From: DASZUK01 sp963745595
GTDB lineage: Bacteria > Actinomycetota > Acidimicrobiia > Acidimicrobiales > RAAP-2
NCBI GenBank assembly: GCA_963745595.1
Contig: CAVUYB010000018.1
Coordinates: forward strand, 1-64,000
Reading direction: 5' to 3'
Length of the DNA: 64,000 nucleotides
Part shown: positions 8,015-14,664 of the stretch, one piece after another
How the letters are laid out: the number at the start of each line of letters is the position of its first letter
Numbering within the stretch: the first letter of the stretch is position 1
The notes under the pieces: generated by a model
Database searches by the model: none
The model's input: the letters and a program-made list of their open reading frames with translations, nothing else
Told to the model about the DNA's origin: nothing
Made by a program: the position numbers and the translations under genes

Positions 8015-8981
8015 TCACCCGCCGCTGACCGAGTGGAGCGCCGAGGCGCTGGCCATGGGGTCGACGATCTTGTTGTGGTGGTAGACGTCCTCGCCGGCCA
8101 CCTGGACGCAGGCGAACCGCTCGAGGCTGGTCTCGCCGCCGTACTCCCGCAAGGTGTCCGAGAACGGGTAGACGCGGACCTGGTTGGGCACGTAGCGACC
8201 GGTGTAGCCGAGGCGCATCGACTTCTGCGAGCTGTTCGGAAGCGACGCGTGCATGAGCGTCGACCAGAAGACGATGAACTGGCCCTGGCGCATGACCATC
8301 GGGACGGCCGACGACTCGTCCGGCTCCCATGTGGGGTCCTTCTGCAGTTGCCGGTAGTCGTAGCCGTAGAACCCTCGGCGGGTGCCGCCTTTCTCGCGCC
8401 CGTTGATGGCTGTCGCTTCGTACTCCATGACCTTCGACTCGTCGTAGTTCATGCTACGTGTGCGTGCCGGGAATGAACTGCAGGCACCCGTTCTCCTCCG
8501 TGGCCTCCGTGAACGCCGTCCAGACGGTGATCGCGCCGCCGAAGTCCACGTCCTCCGGCCAGACGATCTGCGGGTGGCCGGAGGCGTCGGCGTGGGAGAA
8601 GTTGTCGGCCTGGTGCCAGTCGGTGCCCTCGTCCCCTGGGTATTTCGGGAAGAACTCCGACCGCCAGCACAGGACGTCCGGCCCGAGGATGCTCACGACG
8701 CGGTCGACGATCTCGGGACGTGAGATGTGGGCGTTGAGGAAATCGACGTCGAGGTGGCGGTCGTAACTGGCCAGGTTCGTCGCGCCGGCAAACGACTTCT
8801 CCTCGCTGTACACCTGGTTCTCGGTGTTGAGCAGCTTCACGCGAAGCGCCCGCAGGTTCTTGGCCATCTCGTCCGGCTCGTAAAGATCGAACGGGCCGAG
8901 GTAGCCATTTCGGTTGAATTGATCGAGCTCTTCGTCAGTAAGCGAAAACGCTCTCTGCGGTGCAGTCTGACTGGTAGTCAT
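8015..8981 (-). CDS. SyrB2-type non-heme Fe(II)/2-oxoglutarate halogenase, one frameshift
   Basis: Chlorinates an unactivated carbon of an aminoacyl group held on a carrier protein. Similarity to SyrB2 and CytC3 runs the whole length: NRNGYLGPFDLY, ILGPDVLCWRSEFFPKYPG, DEGTDWHQADNF, TVWTAFTEA, NGCLQFIPGTH, GFYGYDYRQL, FWSTLMHAS and RLGYTGRYVP. The iron site is H-Q-A, not H-x-D. The missing carboxylate leaves room for chloride and marks halogenases within the PhyH family. The second His (LMHAS) and the 2-oxoglutarate Arg (GRYVP) are present. One extra T at about 8453-8455 turns ACG-AGC-ATG into ACG-TAG-C-ATG, giving a stop and shift after IPGTHT. Without it the protein has about 321 residues, as in SyrB2. 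The start ATG 8981 follows AAAGGA. Confidence 0.9.
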
Positions 8982-9240
8982 CGTAAATCCTTTAATGCCC
9001 GATGCCATGGACCATTGAAGGACATGGTCGAACAAGACGAGTTGATTGCGTTCCCCTCGGCCATTGCCGTCCCGTAAGTGCATCATCGTTGCCAACCGAA
9101 GTCAATGGCCGAGTGAGGAAGACATACATTTTTTCGATTGACCCGGAGAATGGAAAACGACATTGCCCTGATTACGGACGGATGTACCGGTTTTCTTTTT
9201 CCGGACGGCGCCGGACGGCGCAGGTCCGCGACAGCTGCGC
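8982..9240 (-). promoter_or_regulatory. AT-richer leader between cupin and halogenase
   Basis: These 259 bp hold no gene. The base composition is clearly lower in GC than the surroundings (for example ACATACATTTTTTCGATTG near 9120). A 10-bp direct repeat CCGGACGGCG occurs twice at about 9201-9222, next to a T-rich run. The stretch probably carries a promoter or leader for the halogenase operon. The halogenase ribosome site AAAGGA lies at its low end. Confidence 0.45.
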
Positions 9241-9642
9241 TCAGAGCCCGGAGACGGGAACGGCCGCGCTGGTCGTGATGTGGTCCGGGATCTTTTCGAG
9301 GAGGCGGTCGCCGGTCGTCAACGTGCCGGCCCGCTCGAATATGAGGACGGATCCCCCGGACGACGACGGTCGATGTTCGACGCCCCGCGGGACGACGAAC
9401 AGGTCGCCTTCGCCCAGCCGGATCGTCTCGGTGCCGCCGTCGTCCTGGCGGATCGAGATGTCGAAGGAGCCGTCGAGAACCAGAAAGAACTCGTCGGTGT
9501 CGTCGTGCACGTGCCATACGTGGTCACCCTTGACGTGGGCGACGCGGACGTCGTAGTCGTCGACGCGCGCGACGATGCGTGGCGAGTACACCTGGTCGAA
9601 ACTGGCCAGCGCATCTTTCAGGTTGATCGGGCGATTGGTCAT
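9241..9642 (-). CDS. Single-domain cupin protein
   Basis: A 133-residue protein with both cupin motifs: HVWHVHDDTDEFFLVLDGSF (H-x-H-x4-E type, motif 1) and GDLFVVPRGVEHRP (motif 2 with the metal-binding His). The family binds a metal ion and includes isomerases, oxygenases and ligand sensors, so the exact reaction cannot be read from sequence. It is the first gene of the minus-strand run that holds the halogenase and the adenylation and carrier proteins, 259 bp upstream of the halogenase. A tailoring or regulatory role in that cassette is plausible but unproven. Similar small cupins also occur as free-standing genes. Confidence 0.8.
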   Translation of the reverse strand: MTNRPINLKDALASFDQVYSPRIVARVDDYDVRVAHVKGDHVWHVHDDTDEFFLVLDGSFDISIRQDDGGTETIRLGEGDLFVVPRGVEHRPSSSGGSVLIFERAGTLTTGDRLLEKIPDHITTSAAVPVSGL

Positions 9643-9893
9643 GGAAGCATTTTCGAAAGTTGGTCGGCTCGTTGCGGACCATTTTACGACGCCGATGGGC
9701 TTCGATCCATCGAAGAAATGGAAAACGTCCGTTTATCGAATCGACGGCTCCGGCAGCCCCGACGGAGCTGGACGGGGTCGCCGGATCGGGGTCGCCCGGG
9801 GGGCCGCCGCCGGTCGCCGCCGGCCGCCGCCGGCCGGCCCGGGGTAGGGCGCCCGGAGGGGGCCGAGAACGCCACCGGTAGGCTCGGGCCCGC
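9643..9893. promoter_or_regulatory. Divergent intergenic region, cupin operon / mshA
   Basis: This 251-bp gap separates divergent genes and must hold the promoters of the minus-strand cassette and of mshA. The half next to the cupin is AT-richer. The half next to mshA has a very GC-rich run of CCGCCGG repeats (about 9795-9840). No clear operator was recognised. Confidence 0.5.
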
Positions 9894-11159
9894 ATGCGAC
9901 GGCTGGCGGTGCTCTCTCTCCATACGTCTCCACTGGCGCAGCCGGGAACGGGTGACGGCGGCGGGATGAACGTCTACGTCCGGGAGCTGGCGGCCGCGCT
10001 GGCCCGCGCTGGGGTGTCGTGCGACGTCTTCACGAGGGCGCAGAGCCCGGCATTGCCGTCGGTGGTCGAGGTCGAACCGGGGTTGCGGGTCCATCACGTC
10101 GCGGCGGGCCCGCGGGCGCCGATGGCGAAGGAGGCGCTGCCGGCGATCGTCGACGAGTTCACCGCGGGCGTGCTCGAGCGGATGACCGGGCCGTCGGGTC
10201 TGCCGCTCGACGACGACGAGGGCGGCCCGTTCGAGGCGATTCATGCCAACTACTGGTTGTCCGGGCTGGCGGGCCACACGCTCAAGCACGAGCTCGACCT
10301 CCCGCTCGTCTCGACGTTCCACACGCTCGACCGGATCAAGGCGGAGGCCGGTCCGGAGGAGGTCGAGGCCGACCTGGCCGGTCGTCGGGCGGAGGCGGAG
10401 GCGGCGATCATCCGTTGCTCGGACGCGGTCCTGGCGTCGTGCACGGTCGAGGCCGAGCAGATCGCGGAGCTCTACCCGGCCGACCCGGCGCGGATCGCGG
10501 TCGTCGCGCCGGGGGTGGACCACGCGTTCTTCGGTCCGGGCCACCGGCCGCAGGCCCGGCGGGCGGTCGGGCTACCGGGCGACGGCCCGCTCCTGCTCAT
10601 GGTCGGCCGCATCCAGCCGTTGAAGGGGGCCGACGTCGCGGTCCGCACGCTCGCCGCGCTGGCGGGTCAGGGACATCGCTACCGGCTCGTCGTCGTCGGC
10701 GGCCCGAGCGGACCGCGGGGCGACGAGACGTACGAGGCGCTCGCCGCGCTGGCGGACGATCTCGGGGTCGCCGATCGGTTGACGATGGTCGACCCGCAGC
10801 CGCACGAGCTGCTCTCGACGTACTACCGGGCGGCAGACGTCTGCCTCGTGCCGAGCCGGTCGGAGTCGTTCGGCCTGGTCGCGTTGGAGGCCGCGGCGTG
10901 CGGGACGCCGGTCGTCGCGTCCGCGGTCGGCGGCCTCACGACGCTCGTCGACCACGGCCACACCGGCTTCCTGGTCGACGAGCCCGACCCGGCCGCGTAC
11001 GCGGGGTACGCGCAGCGGATCGTCGAGGAGCCGCTGCTGGCCGAGCGGTTGTCGACGGCCGCGGTGCTGCGGGCCCGCGGGTACACGTGGCGAGACGCCG
11101 CGGCGGGGCTCCGGGCCGTCCACGACGAGCTCGTCGACGGCCGACTCGTCGAGTGCTGA
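9894..11159 (+). CDS. mshA: MshA-like glycosyltransferase (mycothiol biosynthesis)
   Basis: A GT4-family glycosyltransferase of 421 residues. The N-terminal HTSPLAQPGTGDGGGMNVYV is the hallmark of MshA, which joins GlcNAc from UDP-GlcNAc to 1L-myo-inositol 3-phosphate in the first step of mycothiol synthesis. NYWLSGLAGH and STFHTLDRIK (both conserved in MshA) follow. In the C-terminal domain are VGRIQPLKGADV and the catalytic E-x7-E (SESFGLVALEAAACG). The length is normal. The stop lies in the first unit of a 15-bp tandem repeat that leads to the YbjN-like gene. A YbjN-like neighbour is usual for mshA in actinobacteria and supports the call. Confidence 0.88.
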   Translation: MRRLAVLSLHTSPLAQPGTGDGGGMNVYVRELAAALARAGVSCDVFTRAQSPALPSVVEVEPGLRVHHVAAGPRAPMAKEALPAIVDEFTAGVLERMTGPSGLPLDDDEGGPFEAIHANYWLSGLAGHTLKHELDLPLVSTFHTLDRIKAEAGPEEVEADLAGRRAEAEAAIIRCSDAVLASCTVEAEQIAELYPADPARIAVVAPGVDHAFFGPGHRPQARRAVGLPGDGPLLLMVGRIQPLKGADVAVRTLAALAGQGHRYRLVVVGGPSGPRGDETYEALAALADDLGVADRLTMVDPQPHELLSTYYRAADVCLVPSRSESFGLVALEAAACGTPVVASAVGGLTTLVDHGHTGFLVDEPDPAAYAGYAQRIVEEPLLAERLSTAAVLRARGYTWRDAAAGLRAVHDELVDGRLVEC

Positions 11160-11197
11160 GCGTCTACGTGCTGAGCGTCCAAGTGCTGAGCGCCTGA
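11153..11197 (+). repeat. Three 15-bp tandem repeats at mshA / ybjN junction
   Basis: Units GTGCTGAGCGTCTAC, GTGCTGAGCGTCCAA and GTGCTGAGCGCCTGA follow without gaps, with the mshA stop codon in the first. Each unit begins with a potential GTG start, and the GTG straight after the last unit (11198) starts the next gene. Confidence 0.9.
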
Positions 11198-11695
11198 GTG
11201 CCGCTGGTCGACCTGCCCGACGAGGGCGCGCTGGCCGCGGTGGTCGAGCGGATCGACGCGTGGATCGAGCGGGAGCGGTCGCCGGACGGGACGTTCGGCC
11301 TGGTCGCGGCGGAGCGCCAGGACGTCACGGACCGGACGGCGTCGCACCGGTGGTACCTGCGGTTCGCGGGCGAGGAGAAGGACTACATCACGGTCTGGCT
11401 GACGCTGCGGCAGCGGACGCTCCACCACGAGGCGCAGTTCATGCCGGTCCCCGAGGAGCACGTCGTCGAGGTGTACGAGTACCTCATGCGGCGCAACATG
11501 GACCTCTACGGCATGGCGTTCTGCCTCGGCCCGGAGGACGCGGTCTACCTCGTCGGCAAGGTCCCGGCCGGCCTGGTCGACGACGACGAGCTCGACCGGA
11601 TCGCGGGGTCGTCGATCCTCTACGTCGACGACCACTTCCCGACCGCGATGACGCTGGGGTATCCCCGCCTCTACCGCCGGCGTCGGCGCGGGTAG
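11198..11695 (+). CDS. YbjN-domain protein
   Basis: A 165-residue protein of the YbjN / 'sensory transduction regulator' family, often found beside mshA in actinobacteria. Typical parts are WYLRFAGEEKDYITVWLTLRQ in the middle and RTLHHEAQFMPVPEEHVVEVYEYL before a helix (RRNMDLYGMAFCLGPED). The fold resembles type III secretion chaperones and the molecular role is unknown. The start is GTG 11198, straight after the tandem repeat; no better start lies in frame. The C-terminus is a basic RRRRRG. Downstream comes the IS110-type element, with no sign of disruption. Confidence 0.8.
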   Translation: MPLVDLPDEGALAAVVERIDAWIERERSPDGTFGLVAAERQDVTDRTASHRWYLRFAGEEKDYITVWLTLRQRTLHHEAQFMPVPEEHVVEVYEYLMRRNMDLYGMAFCLGPEDAVYLVGKVPAGLVDDDELDRIAGSSILYVDDHFPTAMTLGYPRLYRRRRRG

Positions 11696-11879
11696 GTCAC
11701 GCCGGCGGGCACGCCCGCAATTCCCCTGTGTTCCACCCTTTGACGAATCCGGGCTGACCAGCGGCGACGCGCGCCGGCCTCGTCCAGTTGCCGTACGGCC
11801 TGACCTGCGCCTTCGCAATTTCGGCAACCGGTGAAACTCTCATACTGGAAGGGTCCCCGGAGCAGGGGGTTGGGCCTGA

Positions 11880-12068
11880 CCCGAAGCGTGAAACTGGCCT
11901 CGTGCCTTGCTGTTGATCTGTCGGCCCGGCTTCCTGCCCGGGGACGCGCACCAGCCGGTCGGACGGACGTGACCTGATAGGAGCCTTGGTCAGCACCGTG
12001 AGAGTCCTGTCCGCCGTCCCGGCCGGTGGTGCCGTCCTACTGGTTGAGAGAAGGAGGCAGGTTCCAGC
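11880..12068 (+). ncRNA. Candidate bridge-RNA region of the IS110 element
   Basis: IS110-group elements encode, in the non-coding stretch before the transposase, a structured RNA that pairs with target and donor DNA. The region here has the right place and length. It contains a block starting GACGTGACCTGATAGGAGCC and ending GGTGGTGCCGTCC that I recall as common upstream of actinobacterial IS110 transposases. Short complementary stretches are visible (GCACC with GGTGC, CCCGG with CCGGG). No fold was computed, so guide loops and exact ends are not assigned. Confidence 0.5.
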
Positions 12069-13316
12069 ATGCCAAGCGAAGCGCAAGTTGTCATCGGCGG
12101 GGTGGACACCCACAAGGACGTCCACGTGGCCGCGGCCATCGACGAGCGGGGCAAGGTCCTCGACACGGCCAGTTTCGAGGTCACGGCCAGGGGTTATCGG
12201 GAGCTGCTCACCTGGCTGCGCTCCTTCGGCGAGCTGGCCAAGGTGGGCGTGGAGGGCACCGGTGCCTACGGGGCCGGCCTGGCGCGTCATCTGGGCGGAG
12301 CAGGCGTCGAGGTGGTCGAGGTCAACCGACCCAACCGCCAGGCCCGCCGCCGGCGGGGCAAGTCCGACACCGTCGACGCCGAGGCGGCGGCCCGGGCCGC
12401 CTTGAACGGCGAGGCGGTGGTTGTGCCCAAGGCCCAGGGCTCGGTCGTCGAGTCGATCCGGGTCCTGCGGGTGGCCTTCACCTCGGCCCGGGACTCACGC
12501 ACCCGCGTGGCGCTCCAGATCCGGGACCTGATCGTGACGGCACCCGAGCAGCTGCGCGCCGTCCTTGGCCCGTTGTCGACGGCCGATCGGGTGGCACGCG
12601 GTGTCCGGCTCCAGGTGACCGGCGACGTGGCCGACCCGGTCGTCGGCACCACGCTGGCCCTGCGGACCCTCGCCCGGCGCTACCAGGCCCTCAGTGCCGA
12701 GATGGCCGAGCTGGACGCAACCCTCGACCAGCTCACCGTCCGGGCCAACCCGGCCCTGAGAGGCGCCAAGGGGGTCGGGCCCGACGTGGCCGCCATCCTG
12801 CTCACCACGGCCGGGGACAACCCGCAACGCCTGAAGAGCCAAGCGGCCTTCGCCGCCATGTGCGGCGTCTCGCCGATCGAGGCGTCGTCGGGCAAGACGG
12901 TCCGTCACCGGCTCAACCGCTCGGGCAATCGCCAGGCCAACCACGCCCTGTGGCGGATTGTCATGGTGCGGCTCAGCAGCGGCGATCCGGCGACCAAGGC
13001 CTACGTCGAACGCCGCACGGCTGAGGGCAAGAGCCGGCGTGAGATCGTGCGGTGCCTGAAGCGCCACGTCGCCCGAGAGGTCTACCGCCACCTGGTCCGC
13101 CCCGAACCCGTCCTCGCTGGCCACGACCTCCGGGTGACCCGGCTGGCCGCCCGCGTCAGCCTCCAGACGGTCGCCGACGCCCTCGGCAGCTGGCCCACCC
13201 GGATCTCCGAGCTCGAACGCGGCCTCAAGCACGACACCGCACTGGCTCGGCGCTACGGCCAGTGGCTCGACGGCCAGCTCCACGAAGGTGGCGAGGAATC
13301 CCTACAAGCGGCTTGA
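12069..13316 (+). CDS. IS110-family transposase with C-terminal XRE-type helix-turn-helix
   Basis: A 415-residue serine recombinase of the DEDD type. The RuvC-like N-terminal domain has GGVDTHKDVHVAA (first Asp), GVEGTGAYGAG (Glu) and KSDTVDAEAAARA (final Asp pair). The C-terminal Tnp_IS116 domain has ALRGAKGVGPDVAAILL and CGVSPIEASSGKTVRHRLN, which holds the catalytic Ser. Residues about 355-405 add a clear XRE fold (RLAARVSLQTVADALG, then TRISELERGLKHDTALARRY), absent from the best-known members. The ATG at 12069 is preceded by AGAAGGAGGCAGG. The frame is intact, so the element may be active. Confidence 0.93.
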   Translation: MPSEAQVVIGGVDTHKDVHVAAAIDERGKVLDTASFEVTARGYRELLTWLRSFGELAKVGVEGTGAYGAGLARHLGGAGVEVVEVNRPNRQARRRRGKSDTVDAEAAARAALNGEAVVVPKAQGSVVESIRVLRVAFTSARDSRTRVALQIRDLIVTAPEQLRAVLGPLSTADRVARGVRLQVTGDVADPVVGTTLALRTLARRYQALSAEMAELDATLDQLTVRANPALRGAKGVGPDVAAILLTTAGDNPQRLKSQAAFAAMCGVSPIEASSGKTVRHRLNRSGNRQANHALWRIVMVRLSSGDPATKAYVERRTAEGKSRREIVRCLKRHVAREVYRHLVRPEPVLAGHDLRVTRLAARVSLQTVADALGSWPTRISELERGLKHDTALARRYGQWLDGQLHEGGEESLQAA

Positions 13317-13371
13317 CAACGATAGGAGCATCAGAACAACGTGCCGCCGACGGGGGGGTAGCCTCGGTCAG

Positions 13372-14178
13372 ATGTCGGTCAAGCTGCTGCTCGTCGGTGG
13401 GGGGAAGATGGGCGGCGCGCTGCTGACCGGGCTGCTGACGCGGGGTGGCTGGAAGGCAACGGACGTCGCGGTCGTCGAGCTGGACTCGGCCCGTCGCGAC
13501 GAGCTGGAGGCCGAGCACGAGGGCCTCGTCGTGTTGCCGGCCGCGGAAGCCGGGCTCGTCGACGAGGACGGCGGCGCGGTCCTGGCGGTCAAGCCGGACA
13601 CGGCCGAGGCGGTCTGCCGGATGCTCGGGCTGGCTGGCGTCGGGCGCGTCCTGTCGGTCGTCGCCGGCCTGGCGGCGCAGCGGTTGGAGGCGTGCCTGCC
13701 CGACGGTGCGGTCGTGATCCGGGCGATGCCGAACACGCCGGCGCTGGTCGGCGCGGGGGTGACGGCGATCGCCGGCGGCAGCCAGGCGACCGCGGCTGAC
13801 CTGGCGTGGGCCCAGGGGATCCTGGAGGCGGTGGGCACGGTCGTCCGGGTACCGGAACGGCAGCTCGACGCGGTCACCGGCCTGTCCGGCTCGGGGCCGG
13901 CGTACGTCTTCTTGGTGGCGGAGTCGTTGATCGAGGCCGGCGTGCTGGCCGGCCTGCCCCGTGAGCTCAGCCGGACGCTGGCCGTCGAGACGATCCTCGG
14001 TTCGGCGAAGCTGCTGGCCGAGACGGGCGAGCGGCCGGAGGCGTTGCGGGCCGCGGTGACGTCGCCGGGCGGGACGACCGCGGCAGGCCTGCGGGCGCTC
14101 GAGTCGCGGGCGGTCCGCTCGGCGTTCATCGAGGCCGTCGCGGCCGCGGTCGAGCGCTCCCGCAACCTCGGTCGCTGA
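13372..14178 (+). CDS. proC: Pyrroline-5-carboxylate reductase
   Basis: The last step of proline synthesis: reduces 1-pyrroline-5-carboxylate with NAD(P)H. The N-terminal LLLVGGGKMGGALLTGLL is the Rossmann dinucleotide-binding motif. AVKPDTAEAV, VIRAMPNTPALVGAGVTAI, ITGLSGSG-type VTGLSGSGPAYVFLVAESL and VTSPGGTTAAGLRALE are all signature ProC segments. At 268 residues the length is normal. The start is ATG 13372; an in-frame extension upstream runs back into the insertion element and is not credible. Downstream, the usual actinobacterial order (proC followed by a small excisionase-like gene) is interrupted by the hipBA module. Confidence 0.95.
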   Translation: MSVKLLLVGGGKMGGALLTGLLTRGGWKATDVAVVELDSARRDELEAEHEGLVVLPAAEAGLVDEDGGAVLAVKPDTAEAVCRMLGLAGVGRVLSVVAGLAAQRLEACLPDGAVVIRAMPNTPALVGAGVTAIAGGSQATAADLAWAQGILEAVGTVVRVPERQLDAVTGLSGSGPAYVFLVAESLIEAGVLAGLPRELSRTLAVETILGSAKLLAETGERPEALRAAVTSPGGTTAAGLRALESRAVRSAFIEAVAAAVERSRNLGR

Positions 14179-14269
14179 ACCCCGTCGCCGATCCCTGTCA
14201 CTGACCCCTCGTCCCCCTCGCCCGGAGGGCGACTACGTCGTCGCCGAAGACGGACGACCAAGAGCCCGA

Positions 14270-14368
14270 TGTCGTCGTACGTCGACAAAGTATGATTGTC
14301 GGTGTACGACGACATCGTCCTTGTATCGGCGTACGTCGACATAGTACGATTGTCGGTGTACGTCGACA
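14270..14368. promoter_or_regulatory. Four 18-bp palindromic operators, 27-bp spacing, upstream of hipBA
   Basis: Sites start at 14270, 14297, 14324 and 14351, exactly 27 bp apart. The sequences are TGTCGTCGTACGTCGACA, TGTCGGTGTACGACGACA, TATCGGCGTACGTCGACA and TGTCGGTGTACGTCGACA. The half-sites TGTCG/CGACA flank a GTACG centre. The 9-bp spacers include AAGTATGAT and TAGTACGAT, possible -10 elements. They end 14 bp before the hipB GTG. HipB-family proteins repress their own operon through repeated palindromes, so these are the likely autoregulatory sites. Confidence 0.85.
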
Positions 14369-14382
14369 AAAGGTGGGCACCG

Positions 14383-14664
14383 GTGAAGATCGTTTCGATC
14401 AGGGACCTGGCCGCAGTCGCCCGGGGCCGTCGACTCGCACTCGCCCTGAGCCAGGGAGATCTGGCGGTCAAGGCCGGCGTTTCTCGCGACTGGGTCAACT
14501 CGTTCGAGCGGGGCAAGCCCACCGTCGAGCTGTCGCATGTCCTCCGCCTGTTCGACGCCCTCGATCTACGGATCGACGTCACCGACCGCGATGATCGATC
14601 GGCCGAGCCGATGTCGCGGTCGGTCGACCTCGACGCCCTCCTCGAGGCGTACCAGAACCGATGA
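14383..14664 (+). CDS. hipB: HipB-like antitoxin, XRE family
   Basis: A 93-residue XRE protein: RDLAAVARGRRLALALSQGD, then LAVKAGVSRDWVNSFERG as the recognition region, then VELSHVLRLFDALDLRIDV, typical of HipB. It represses the hip operon and neutralises the HipA kinase. The start is GTG 14383, preceded by AAAGGTGG at a good distance. The open frame extends upstream to 14296 only because the 27-bp operator repeats keep frame (repeated YVDIVRLSVYVDK), so the longer reading is rejected. The stop overlaps the hipA start (ATGA, 14661-14664). Confidence 0.88.
   Translation: MKIVSIRDLAAVARGRRLALALSQGDLAVKAGVSRDWVNSFERGKPTVELSHVLRLFDALDLRIDVTDRDDRSAEPMSRSVDLDALLEAYQNR

Larger units (their letters stand above)
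11760..13345 (+). mobile_element. IS110-family insertion sequence (ends approximate)
   Basis: The element consists of a long left non-coding region, one transposase gene and a short right end. IS110 elements lack terminal inverted repeats and make no target duplication, so the ends cannot be fixed by eye. The right end probably lies just after CTTGACAACGATAGGAGCATC (13312-13332), which resembles ends of actinobacterial IS110 relatives. GATAGGAGC also occurs in the left region at 11976-11984. The element sits between the YbjN gene and proC without breaking either. Confidence 0.75.

Noticed and set aside
8015..8981. Ordinary phytanoyl-CoA hydroxylase
   Set aside because: The iron motif has Ala instead of Asp, and similarity to SyrB2 runs through the whole length.
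14270..14368. 27-bp periodic repeats resembling a CRISPR array
   Set aside because: The spacers are only 9 bp and the repeats are palindromic operator-like sites right before hipB. No cas genes are nearby.
14296..14382. Longer HipB starting at ATG 14296
   Set aside because: The extension only translates the operator repeats. A proper ribosome site precedes GTG 14383.
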